Made by a program: the position numbers and the translations under genes
Part shown: in pieces, positions 8,054 to 15,766 of the stretch
Layout: each line of letters starts with the position of its first letter
How positions within the stretch are numbered: the first letter of the stretch is position 1
The notes under the pieces: model-generated
The model's database searches: none
What the model was told of the DNA's origin: nothing
What the model saw: the letters and a program-made list of their open reading frames with translations, nothing else
Assembly: GCA_964561495.1 (NCBI GenBank)
Contig: CAZLPW010000038.1
Coordinates: forward strand, 1-19,512
Length of the DNA stretch: 19,512 bases
Source of the DNA: CAZLPW01 sp964561495
GTDB lineage: Bacteria > Fidelibacterota > Marinisomatia > Marinisomatales > UBA1611
Reading direction: 5' to 3'

Positions 8054-9496
8054 ATGAACAAAAAAGAAAACCTGACTTCAGAATCTGAATTAGAATTCAT
8101 AAAAACAATCCACAATATTATTATAGACTATTTGAGTGAAAAAAATAATAGAATGGTTAGCTCTTTAAAAACAATGGATAGTCTTAGATCTAACATTGAT
8201 TTCTCGATTAATGATCCAAATGATCATCAGAGTATAAAAATATTAATAGATCAATATTTAGAATCAGCTGTAAATACAGCAAGCCCACATTTTTATAATC
8301 AACTTTTCTCTGGTTTTTCGACTATGGGATACATAGGTGAAATAATCGCTGCTATCACAAATAGTTCAATGTACACCTATGAAATGAGCCCTATGGCAAC
8401 TCTAATAGAAAAAGAATTAATTAAAAAGATGTCTACTATAATTGGCTACAAAGATGGTTTTGGAACTTTTGTTACAGGAGGAAGCAATGCAAACCTAATC
8501 GCAATGTTAGCCGCAAGAGATAAAATAAATTCTAAATCAAAAAAAAATGGACTATTTAATAATAAAACTTTATGTGCTTTTGTATCTGAAGAGGCTCACT
8601 ACTCCTTTATGAAAGCTGGCTATCAATTAGGAATCGGAACAGACCAAATCATACAAATCCAATGTGACTTAAAAGGACAAATGGATACTGATACATTGTT
8701 GCATCAAATCGAGAAAACCATATCAGAAGGGAAAACACCTTTTTTTGTAGGAGCTACGGCAGGAACAACTGTCAGAGGTGCTTTTGACCCTGTGATGAAA
8801 ATAAATGAAATATGTAAAAATTTTAATCTTTGGTTCCATATTGATGGTTCGTGGGGTGGATCCGTGATACTATCAAAGAAACACAGAAATCTTATTAGAG
8901 GATGTGAAAATTCAGACTCATTCACTTGGTGTGCCCATAAAATGATGGGCCTACCACTTATTTGTTCAGTCATTTTAATGAAAAATAAAAATATCCTTGA
9001 AAAAATTAACAATGTTCCTGGCACTGATTATCTATTTCATGGGGATGATCATGACGGAATGGATCTTGGAATATACTCCCTCCAATGTGGAAGACGGGTC
9101 GATTCAATTAAACTTTGGCTTGCGTGGAAATACTATGGTGACATTGGATACGAGAAAAGAATAGATCGATTATTTAATCTCGCTAAATATGCAGAGTCTA
9201 TAATAAAAAAATCCGATTCGTTCAAGCTTATTTCTCCTGTTGAATCTTTAAACATTTGTTTCCAGATACAAACCAAAAACCTTAACAAATCTATGTGGAA
9301 TCACCTAACAAAGGAAGCACGTGAAAGACTTATAAGTCAGGGGGAAATAATGGTTAACTACGCTATGATTAATAAACGATGCTGTATTCGCTTAATTATT
9401 GTCAATTTTGATTTACAACAATCCCACCTAGATATATTTTTTAAATCTCTTGAGAATATATCAAAAAAAATAATTGAAGAAATAAAAGCCACCTAA
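8054..9496 (+). CDS. PLP-dependent group II decarboxylase (glutamate / cysteine-sulfinate / aspartate decarboxylase-like)
   Basis: A 480-residue cytosolic enzyme, the usual length for the family. It follows the animal GAD/CSAD and bacterial PanP pattern: SPHFYNQLFSG, SSMYTYEMSP, VTGGSNANLIAMLAARD, and HIDGSWGG with Asp264 as the pyridine-nitrogen partner. Next is CAHKMMGLPL with Lys296 as the PLP lysine, and later LQCGRRVDSIKLWLAWK. Most relatives have DAAWGG and NPHKM, so Ser266, Cys293 and Ala294 differ at the cofactor pocket. The family removes the alpha-carboxyl from acidic amino acids to give GABA, beta-alanine or hypotaurine; the substrate cannot be fixed from sequence here. It heads a three-gene unit, with the next gene starting 3 bases after its stop. 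It is divergent from the hydrolase gene across 146 bases. Confidence 0.88.
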   Translation: MNKKENLTSESELEFIKTIHNIIIDYLSEKNNRMVSSLKTMDSLRSNIDFSINDPNDHQSIKILIDQYLESAVNTASPHFYNQLFSGFSTMGYIGEIIAAITNSSMYTYEMSPMATLIEKELIKKMSTIIGYKDGFGTFVTGGSNANLIAMLAARDKINSKSKKNGLFNNKTLCAFVSEEAHYSFMKAGYQLGIGTDQIIQIQCDLKGQMDTDTLLHQIEKTISEGKTPFFVGATAGTTVRGAFDPVMKINEICKNFNLWFHIDGSWGGSVILSKKHRNLIRGCENSDSFTWCAHKMMGLPLICSVILMKNKNILEKINNVPGTDYLFHGDDHDGMDLGIYSLQCGRRVDSIKLWLAWKYYGDIGYEKRIDRLFNLAKYAESIIKKSDSFKLISPVESLNICFQIQTKNLNKSMWNHLTKEARERLISQGEIMVNYAMINKRCCIRLIIVNFDLQQSHLDIFFKSLENISKKIIEEIKAT

Positions 9497-9499
9497 AAC

Positions 9500-10645
9500 T
9501 TGATAGACAAAAAAAATTCTGTTGTTTTCCTTTTTATAAATGGGCCACACCATGTATACCACCTTATCCTGCCTGCACTAAAATATGCTTCCATAAATAA
9601 CGATACAAAAACAATTATAATATCAGGAAATCCGAGAAATACAAAAATAATAAATGAAGCAAAAATTTTGACCGGCATCACCAGTTTTAAGCTAATAGAT
9701 ATTCCAGCCCCCCTTCGTTATAAGTTTAAGAATTACAAAAATAAATTATACCCACCTGTCTATACCAGAATAAAAAAAATTGTTAATATATTAAATGATG
9801 CATCTGCGATAATTTCAACTAGCCATGAATTACCAACATACTTAGATAATTATAAAATAAAAAATTCAACCCTGATTTATCTTTACCATGGAACAGCAAC
9901 CCGGGGCTATGGTTTTGAAGAAAAATTAAAAGATTTTGATTATATATTTACACCCGGTAAATATCATAGTGAACGTTTAAAAAAAAAATTATCATTAAAT
10001 AAGAAACAGATAATTATTGTTGGTATGCCGAAGCTCGATTGGTTAAAACTAAAAAAAATTAAAAAAACCAGTTTATTTAATAATGATGCTCCTATTTTTT
10101 ACTACAATCCTCACTGGGATATGAAGCTCTCTAGCTATTTGAAATGGGGGGGAATAATTCTAAACTTTTTTTTTACTAATAATCGGTATAATCTAATTTT
10201 TTCTCCTCACCCCCTTATAAAACATCTATCAAATAAAGGGAAATATAAAATAGAAACTGGATTAAAAAATGCGAACAATATAATTATTGACTACGAGAGT
10301 GAAGAATGTATCGATGGAACATATTGCGCTTCGGCAGATGTTTATATAGGTGATGTTAGTAGCATGGTCACAGAGTGGATATTACAAAGACCTCGCCCGT
10401 GCATTTTTATAAATGCTCATCAAATTAGTTGGGAAGGAAATGATGACTACTATATGTGGAAATTTGGTAGTGTTATAAGTGAGTTTAGTCTTTTAGAAGA
10501 AACAATGAAAAAAACGGTTCATAACAATCCATATGAAAAAATTCAAAAAAGGTTGGCATCAAAATTTGTCCATGAAAATGTTAAATCCAGTTCACGCTTA
10601 TGTGCTGAATTTATTATGAGAAAAATATGTTCTATGGATAAATGA
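9500..10645 (+). CDS. CDP-glycerol glycerophosphotransferase-like enzyme (polyol-phosphate transferase)
   Basis: A 381-residue protein with the TagF-like C-terminal transferase fold. Seen motifs: LYHGTATRGYG (His130 near the donor site), GMPKLDWL, YNPHWDM, FSPHPLI (234-240) and GDVSSMVTEWI (284-294) followed by RPRPCIF. These match the CDP-glycerol:glycerophosphate transferase family, which moves glycerol- or other polyol-phosphate from a CDP carrier onto a polymer or lipid acceptor. There is no membrane segment beyond a short hydrophobic stretch, so it is probably cytosolic or peripheral. The start is a TTG at 9500, because the domain begins within ten residues and no ATG, GTG or other TTG lies nearby. 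It is translationally coupled to both neighbours (3-base gap before, ATGA overlap after). Acceptor and product are unknown. Confidence 0.82.
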   Translation: MIDKKNSVVFLFINGPHHVYHLILPALKYASINNDTKTIIISGNPRNTKIINEAKILTGITSFKLIDIPAPLRYKFKNYKNKLYPPVYTRIKKIVNILNDASAIISTSHELPTYLDNYKIKNSTLIYLYHGTATRGYGFEEKLKDFDYIFTPGKYHSERLKKKLSLNKKQIIIVGMPKLDWLKLKKIKKTSLFNNDAPIFYYNPHWDMKLSSYLKWGGIILNFFFTNNRYNLIFSPHPLIKHLSNKGKYKIETGLKNANNIIIDYESEECIDGTYCASADVYIGDVSSMVTEWILQRPRPCIFINAHQISWEGNDDYYMWKFGSVISEFSLLEETMKKTVHNNPYEKIQKRLASKFVHENVKSSSRLCAEFIMRKICSMDK

Positions 10646-11709
10646 ATAAAAAAACAAAAATTTATTTTATAGGACGCAAACAAGGAATAGGCCTAAGGAG
10701 ATATCGACTAAGCCATTTAGAAAATCGTAGACGGTATGAAACGGAAGGACTTATTGATGCTTTTAAAAAGATACAACAAATCCGATTAATTAAAAATGCT
10801 GATGTAATTTGGGTTAGGGTTAGACCAGAATTCACAACAGATAAACAGCGAAATAAAATTGAAACTCGTTTAAAAAGCCTAAGGGGGAAAATTCCAATTA
10901 TAAATGATATATCGGTATTTGATAATTATGATTGCAAGGATACTACATTTGGCCTGTGGAAAAAGAGCGGTATTAAATGCCCCAATTATTTGACTATCAG
11001 ACCAAAAAAAGCTGAACAAAACCTAATTCAAACTTTAGATGAGATAAGCAATTTTATTAAAAAATATAAAAAAATCTTTTTGCGCACAAACAATGAAACA
11101 GCTAGTCTCGGTATATTTACTTTGACATCGGAGTCAAATCAAAGTGAAATAAAAAAATCTCTCCTATCTCTAATTGAGAGGTGTAAAAAACACCAAGTCA
11201 AAAGAAAATCTACTAGAATTATTGCAGTGGAATTCATAGAACCTCAAAATAAAAATGACAACCAAGACCTATACAGAGCTCATGTTTTATTTGGAAAAGT
11301 GATTTCCTTTTATGCAGTAACAAGTAAAAAAGCTGTCTTTCACAACATTGATATGACAATTGAGGACCTTGAGAGATTTATAAAACTAAATGAAAAGTTT
11401 AAGAATAAAATAAATATTTTCGAACCTGAAATCATAAAAGCCACTGAAGCCCTAGGATGCAATCTAGGAGCGATCGAATTTTTTCTAGTTAATGATAGAC
11501 CCATCTACATTGAACTAAACCCAATGTGGGGGGGACACGCTAGCAAATTTGGATTTGGAAACCAATCATTTCAAAACTATTTACTAAATAACAGAGATAA
11601 CTTGGAAGCAAAAATTCCAAATATTTATTATTTCATGGATAAAAAATCTTACTATAAAAATTTATTTGAGTTTATTCATGAATATATTTTTCTCTCTACT
11701 GGGTCGTAG
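10642..11709 (+). CDS. ATP-grasp domain ligase
   Basis: A 355-residue protein that starts in an ATGA overlap with the previous stop. The C-terminal part carries an ATP-grasp metal site: LGAIEFFL with Glu279 and YIELNPMWGG with Glu291 and Asn293. An earlier KIFLRTNNETASLG stretch fits the nucleotide-binding lobe. The N-terminal third (to about residue 110), starting KIYFIGRKQGIGLRRYRLSH, is basic and not recognised. ATP-grasp enzymes make an acyl phosphate and join a carboxylate to an amine or thiol. Placed after an amine-forming decarboxylase and a polyol-phosphate transferase, it could attach the amine product to a carrier or surface precursor; this is inference. Its last 14 bases overlap the 3' end of the convergent cytochrome gene. 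Confidence 0.72.
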   Translation: MNKKTKIYFIGRKQGIGLRRYRLSHLENRRRYETEGLIDAFKKIQQIRLIKNADVIWVRVRPEFTTDKQRNKIETRLKSLRGKIPIINDISVFDNYDCKDTTFGLWKKSGIKCPNYLTIRPKKAEQNLIQTLDEISNFIKKYKKIFLRTNNETASLGIFTLTSESNQSEIKKSLLSLIERCKKHQVKRKSTRIIAVEFIEPQNKNDNQDLYRAHVLFGKVISFYAVTSKKAVFHNIDMTIEDLERFIKLNEKFKNKINIFEPEIIKATEALGCNLGAIEFFLVNDRPIYIELNPMWGGHASKFGFGNQSFQNYLLNNRDNLEAKIPNIYYFMDKKSYYKNLFEFIHEYIFLSTGS

Positions 11710-12166
11710 ATAATATGTAGTCTTGACCAGTAGCATGGCAATTAAAACAAGAAGCTTCTCTACCATTTTTACCCCCTAAGTCACCCCCAGAATTATAATT
11801 TGCCCAGAACCAATCATTATTATTGGGATCGTACCCCTCAATCTTTTTCATTATTGTAATTTTGCTTACATCCGAGCCGTTAGAATCTGAGTAGCCCTCT
11901 TTTACAATTAAACTGCCGTTTGGCAATTGACCAGAACTTGAAGAATCACTCAAAAAAGATTCTGCTATTTCATTAATCCATACCTGTACATAATTACCAT
12001 GGGCATTATTACTCGGCTGGATACCACTAAATTCAGATATTTGCCCCCATGATTGGTAACCATTAATCTCATCCCATATCTCATTGGCCCTTTCCTGGTC
12101 TTCAGATAATTCGTCGCTTGAGCAAGCGTATATAAATAGACACACCAAAATAAAACTTTTTTTCAT
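11696..12166 (-). CDS. Cytochrome P460-family lipoprotein
   Basis: A 156-residue protein. Its signal ends in YAC, making Cys15 the likely lipidated residue. The C-terminus carries one haem c site, CFNCH (140-144), followed by ATGQDYI, preceded by DWFWANYNSGG. With GSLIVKE (85-90) and the sequence before it, this follows the cytochrome P460 / c'-beta family, whose haem often carries a Lys crosslink. P460 proteins oxidise hydroxylamine or handle nitric oxide; several relatives have lost that activity, and the crosslink residue cannot be judged by eye. AAGGAG (complement of 12175-12180) sets the start. It is convergent with the ATP-grasp gene with a 14-base overlap. No other nitrogen gene is in the window. 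Confidence 0.8.
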   Translation of the reverse strand: MKKSFILVCLFIYACSSDELSEDQERANEIWDEINGYQSWGQISEFSGIQPSNNAHGNYVQVWINEIAESFLSDSSSSGQLPNGSLIVKEGYSDSNGSDVSKITIMKKIEGYDPNNNDWFWANYNSGGDLGGKNGREASCFNCHATGQDYILSTTQ

Positions 12167-12220
12167 TTTGTTTTCTCCTTTATTCCAAGTAGAGAAATAT
12201 AATTGATAATTATTAAAAAT

Positions 12221-12238
12221 AAAAAAACCTGTTTTTTT
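12221..12238. terminator. AT-rich hairpin, possible bidirectional terminator
   Basis: Seven A (12221-12227), CCTG, then seven T (12232-12238) form a stem with a four-base loop and a T run on either strand. It lies upstream of the cytochrome gene and beyond the stop of the small Cys-rich gene, where it could end transcription of the latter. An AT-only stem in AT-rich DNA is weak evidence. Confidence 0.3.
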
Positions 12239-12274
12239 ATTTCACAAATTAATTTTGTTATAGGATTAGTTTTT

Positions 12275-12451
12275 TTATTGATTATTATTTTCAGTTAGAT
12301 CTAATTCTTTTTTTTCCCAGTTATCTAAATTCTCTAAAATACCCTTTCTAAGTTTTTTGCTTTTACCGCTGTGTTTATTTTCATAGGGACACATCAAACA
12401 CTTATGTCCACAACATTTTCCTTGTTTAATTAAAAAAATCTTAGAAAGCAT
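12275..12451 (-). CDS. Small Cys-rich protein with CCxxxCxxCP motif (DUF5522-like)
   Basis: A 58-residue reading frame. ATG is at 12451-12449 and an in-frame TAG lies directly upstream, so the start is fixed. Residues 10-24 read QGKCCGHKCLMCPYE, with Cys13, 14, 18 and 21. This CC-x3-C-x2-CPY pattern matches the DUF5522-type zinc or metal-binding small proteins (often ...GYCCGNGCRHCPY...) seen in Bacteroidetes and relatives, so it is likely a conserved but uncharacterised protein. The C-terminus is charged and helical. It is divergent from arfB across 115 bases. No Shine-Dalgarno is visible. The frame was read by hand from the minus strand. Confidence 0.7.
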   Translation of the reverse strand: MLSKIFLIKQGKCCGHKCLMCPYENKHSGKSKKLRKGILENLDNWEKKELDLTENNNQ

Positions 12452-12566
12452 CTATATGTTTTTATCCAAATCATTTGAATTGTAAATCATTTTGATATTT
12501 ATGTTAGTTTGTTAGATTTATAATCACTGAACTATTATAAAACCTAATAAAAAAATAGAAGATAAG

Positions 12567-12986
12567 ATGATATATATTGATAAAAATATATATATTTTTG
12601 AAGATAAAATTATTTATAAACCAATTCGCTCTTCTGGTCCTGGAGGACAAAATGTGAATAAGGTCTCAACTGGTATACACTTGCAATATGATATCAATAA
12701 ACATTCGTACCCAGATTGGTTTATTAATCGATTAAAAAAATTATCAGGCGGCGTATTATCAAATTCAGGCCTAATAATAATAAAAGCAAATTCCTATCGA
12801 TCTCAAATAAAAAACAAAAAAGATGCTCTTAGAAGAATGGTCGATATTTTTAAAAATTCAGTTAACACGCCAAAGAAAAGAATAAAAACCAAAACACCAT
12901 TAAAATCGCGTCAAAACCGGATTGAAACAAAAAAGAAAAATAGCTTAAAAAAACAAATGCGAAAGCCTCCTCAAATTATCGATTGA
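12567..12986 (+). CDS. arfB: Alternative ribosome-rescue factor / peptidyl-tRNA hydrolase ArfB (YaeJ family)
   Basis: A 139-residue protein, the family's usual size. RSSGPGGQNVNKVST (21-35) holds the GGQ tripeptide (26-28) that places catalytic Gln in the ribosomal peptidyl-transferase centre. The C-terminus is a long basic tail (KRIKTKTPLKSRQNRIETKK, then KQMRKPP), which in ArfB threads into the empty mRNA channel of a stalled ribosome. It therefore frees peptidyl-tRNA from stalled ribosomes without needing a stop codon. The full-length release factors are much longer and have a codon-recognition domain, which is absent here. The ATG at 12567 gives a natural N-terminus; only a weak purine-rich stretch precedes it. 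Confidence 0.92.
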   Translation: MIYIDKNIYIFEDKIIYKPIRSSGPGGQNVNKVSTGIHLQYDINKHSYPDWFINRLKKLSGGVLSNSGLIIIKANSYRSQIKNKKDALRRMVDIFKNSVNTPKKRIKTKTPLKSRQNRIETKKKNSLKKQMRKPPQIID

Positions 12987-13133
12987 GACCAAATCAAAAA
13001 TAAAATTTCTTTAATCTAAATTTTGATAGAAACACTCATTTTTTGATCTCTTTTTTATTAAAATATAAAGCGGGTAAGTTGTGGTATAAAATTTTCTTTT
13101 ATTTTTTTTAAAAATTAAGAATAAGTATTTATT

Positions 13134-14183
13134 ATGATAAAACTTGGAATTATCGGTACGGGAAGTGTGTCTCACTGGCATTTCGAAGAATTTAATAAAA
13201 TTAAAGATGTTCGTATTACTGCCGCTTGTGACACAGATGAAAAAAGATTAAAAAAATTTTCTGTAGAATACAAAATTAAAAATTCTTTTAAATCTATTGA
13301 TGATTTGTTACTCAACTCTGATGTTGATGCAATTATAAATACTACCCCTGATAAATTTCACAAAGAAATTGCAGTCAAGGCTCTAAATAATAGAAAACAT
13401 GTTTTTTCAGAAAAACCACTAGCAGAGAATTATAAAGATGCTAAAGAAATGTACCATTTGGCAAAAAATACTGGATTAATAAACATGGTCAATTTCAGTT
13501 ATAGAAATTCATCTGGCATACAAAAAATATATAAAATTATTAAATCAGGAAAGCTTGGGAATGTGAAGCATGTAGAAGCCTCGTATTTTCAGTCTTGGTT
13601 AACATCTGGATACTGGGGCAACTGGAAAGAAAACCCTCTGTTTTTATGGCGCCTGTCTACAAAGCATGGGAGCGCTGGCGTTCTCGGTGATTTAGGCGTG
13701 CACTTATTTGATTTTGTAACATACCCTGTAGGGAAAATAAAAAAAATATTCTGTTATTTAAAAACCTATAAAGAAAAAGGCGAGAAAATAGGTGATTATA
13801 TTCTTGATGCGAACGACTCTTTTTTGTCAATAGTCAAATTTAAAAATGGTGCAACTGGTACAGTCTCTAGTACCAGGGTAGCTACGGGTTACAGAAACAG
13901 ACTAAATCTAAAAATATTTTGTGATAAAGGCGCAGCTCGGATTGAGTTTGATGACCCTATAGGTGAGGGTAATTATTTTGATATAACAAAAAATATAGAA
14001 TCTGAAAAAATGAGCTGGAAGAAAAAAACTGTACCACAAACACTAAATAATTTTGAAAGATTTATAGCTTCAATTAAATCTGGAATTAATGATCAGCCAG
14101 ATTTTAAAAGAGGAGCAGAGATTCAAAAAATTTTGGACAGCTGTTTTGAAAGCTCAAAAAAGAAAATTTGGGTTAAAATTTGA
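13134..14183 (+). CDS. Gfo/Idh/MocA-family NAD(P)-dependent oxidoreductase
   Basis: A 349-residue enzyme. The Rossmann motif GIIGTGSVS is at 5-13 and the family signature EKPLAEN at 93-99, where Lys94 is the usual catalytic base/anchor. The sequence GDLGVHLFDF (185-194) supplies the substrate-side His190, and WGNWKENPLFLWR lies before it. The family oxidises or reduces sugars, inositols and related polyols, or cleaves glycosidic bonds by redox. The substrate is not decided by these motifs. No sugar-pathway neighbours lie on the same strand, and 147 bases of AT-rich spacer precede it, so it is probably expressed on its own or with the two small genes that follow. Confidence 0.9.
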   Translation: MIKLGIIGTGSVSHWHFEEFNKIKDVRITAACDTDEKRLKKFSVEYKIKNSFKSIDDLLLNSDVDAIINTTPDKFHKEIAVKALNNRKHVFSEKPLAENYKDAKEMYHLAKNTGLINMVNFSYRNSSGIQKIYKIIKSGKLGNVKHVEASYFQSWLTSGYWGNWKENPLFLWRLSTKHGSAGVLGDLGVHLFDFVTYPVGKIKKIFCYLKTYKEKGEKIGDYILDANDSFLSIVKFKNGATGTVSSTRVATGYRNRLNLKIFCDKGAARIEFDDPIGEGNYFDITKNIESEKMSWKKKTVPQTLNNFERFIASIKSGINDQPDFKRGAEIQKILDSCFESSKKKIWVKI

Positions 14184-14218
14184 TTAATATTTTATATTAT
14201 AAACTATAATTTTAGATA

Positions 14219-14398
14219 ATGGACAAAGAACTTGAAAAAATTATTGATGAACTTTGCAAAAACAAAAATTCTAATTACAAAAATTTCATCAAAAATATTT
14301 TGCTTAGCATGAATTCAAATAATAAATGGGATAAACTAAACAAACTAAATGAATTAACTGAAAAATTAAAAAATGATAAAAAAAACAGCTCTACATAA
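14219..14398 (+). CDS. Putative 59-residue charged helical protein
   Basis: An ATG-to-TAA reading frame of 59 codons, 35 bases after the oxidoreductase stop. The peptide is Lys/Asn/Glu-rich with Leu at heptad-like spacing (ELEKIIDELC, then KWDKLNKLNELTEKLKN), suggesting two amphipathic helices. No signal peptide and no known family. The codons fit the AT-rich style of the neighbours, but a frame of this length can arise by chance in such DNA. There is no clear Shine-Dalgarno. Confidence 0.4.
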   Translation: MDKELEKIIDELCKNKNSNYKNFIKNILLSMNSNNKWDKLNKLNELTEKLKNDKKNSST

Positions 14399-14452
14399 AA
14401 TAATATTATGTTAATCAAACTCTATAATTAAAAACCTTATGCAACTATAGAC

Positions 14453-14662
14453 ATGATATATTTTAGAATCATAATTGGGACATTATTAATTTGGCTGGTT
14501 TGGTATGTATATACTTTTTTTAAAACAAATAAAAAACAGATCTCTGTTATATTCAAAAGAGCGATTTATTTTTATTCCAACCCAATGATTAAACAGACTC
14601 TTATCATTTCTACTTTAAAATTTCTTTTTAAAATAATAAAGAAATCATTGTTTAAATTTTAA
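14453..14662 (+). CDS. Small membrane protein, hypothetical
   Basis: A 69-residue protein with one clear transmembrane helix near the N-terminus (IIIGTLLIWLVWYVYTFF, about residues 6-23). It is followed by basic amphipathic segments (KTNKKQ, KIIKKSLFKF) that would stay on the cytosolic face. I do not recognise a family. It follows the 59-residue frame by 54 bases and ends 29 bases before the convergent mnmH gene. A real small gene is likely, but translation is unproven. Confidence 0.5.
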   Translation: MIYFRIIIGTLLIWLVWYVYTFFKTNKKQISVIFKRAIYFYSNPMIKQTLIISTLKFLFKIIKKSLFKF

Positions 14663-14691
14663 TAATTAGGTTTAAATCTAATCGTATATAA

Positions 14692-15735
14692 TTAAAAATT
14701 GTTATCTATATAATCTTTAACATCCTCATAATTACCCTCAAACAAGACAAGGTCTTTCCTCTTATTTAATTGGTATTTATACATGGGATCATAATAGTTA
14801 ATCAAAATTTTTTGAATCCACTCTTTATGAAGTATTTTTTTATTTAATTTAAATGCCTCATTCATATCTTTTTGGATCTCATCATGGCGCTTACCTCCGA
14901 TTCGTTTTTTTATTTTATTTAAAGAATTTGATAGAGATAAAGATAGCGTAGCTGAATCTTTCTTGTGTTGCATTGGAATTTTTACATATTCATTATAAAT
15001 ATTGTTTATTCTTTCTTCCATAGGAACTCTAATTATAATTAAAGCGGAGTTCTGCATCTTTTTGTACCAACTTTTAGGCAAATAATTTTTTCCAATAGTT
15101 CTGCTTTCATCTTCAAGAAATAATACGTCTGAAATATGATTTAAATATGAAAATGCCAGTTTATTCTCAAAGTTAATCTGGGAAGGCTGAGGAGTTCTAA
15201 AAGCACCAAATGCAGAACCTCGATGGTTTGCAATTGTCTCTAGGTCAATAGCCATTTTTTTATTCTTAATTAAAGTTGTTTTATTACTTCCAGTAAATCC
15301 TCCAATAATTATCCAATTTTTCCCTTGAAGCGGTGCAGAATCCAGTAACTCAATACATGTTTTTCTGAGAGATTTATAACCATCTTTTACAATCTGAATC
15401 TCTACACCAAATTCACCCAACCATGATTTTGCGATTTCAGATCTTTTGCCCCCTCTAAAACAAAAAAGAATTGCGCTTGGATTTTTTTTAATAAAAGAGA
15501 GCCAAGTATTTACCCTCTCAGTCTTCATCTCTCCACAAACAAGACTATGACCAAGATCTAATGCAGCTTTCGAGCCATGTTTTTTATAAACAGTGCCCAC
15601 AGATTCATACTCATGATCTAGTAGAATTGGTAAATTTATGCTCCTAGGCAACGATCCTTTTTGATATTCTTTTGGAGATCTAATATCAATAAATGGCGCC
15701 TGAGAATTAAATAATTTTAAATGGAGGCTTTTCAT
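14692..15735 (-). CDS. mnmH: tRNA 2-selenouridine synthase MnmH (SelU/YbbB)
   Basis: A 347-residue protein from the ATG at 15735; upstream in-frame sequence to 15906 lies on top of the divergent rhodanese gene and is not credible coding. The N-terminal rhodanese domain has FIDIRSPKEYQKGSLP and catalytic-loop FCFRGGKRS with Cys92. The C-terminal part has a P-loop, GFTGSNKT (146-153), then DLETIANHRGSAFG, the family signature. The enzyme converts 2-thiouridine at the wobble base of certain tRNAs to 2-selenouridine through a geranylated intermediate, using selenophosphate; no selD is in this window. The P-loop has Asn151 where related enzymes usually have Gly. Length and both signatures make the assignment firm. 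Confidence 0.93.
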   Translation of the reverse strand: MKSLHLKLFNSQAPFIDIRSPKEYQKGSLPRSINLPILLDHEYESVGTVYKKHGSKAALDLGHSLVCGEMKTERVNTWLSFIKKNPSAILFCFRGGKRSEIAKSWLGEFGVEIQIVKDGYKSLRKTCIELLDSAPLQGKNWIIIGGFTGSNKTTLIKNKKMAIDLETIANHRGSAFGAFRTPQPSQINFENKLAFSYLNHISDVLFLEDESRTIGKNYLPKSWYKKMQNSALIIIRVPMEERINNIYNEYVKIPMQHKKDSATLSLSLSNSLNKIKKRIGGKRHDEIQKDMNEAFKLNKKILHKEWIQKILINYYDPMYKYQLNKRKDLVLFEGNYEDVKDYIDNNF

Positions 15736-15766
15736 TATAATTATTTTATAGGAGTTGAATGACAAA

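Noticed and set aside
8704..9681. Minus-strand open frames over the decarboxylase and transferase genes
   Set aside because: Antisense to genes with full catalytic motifs; no family features in the translations.
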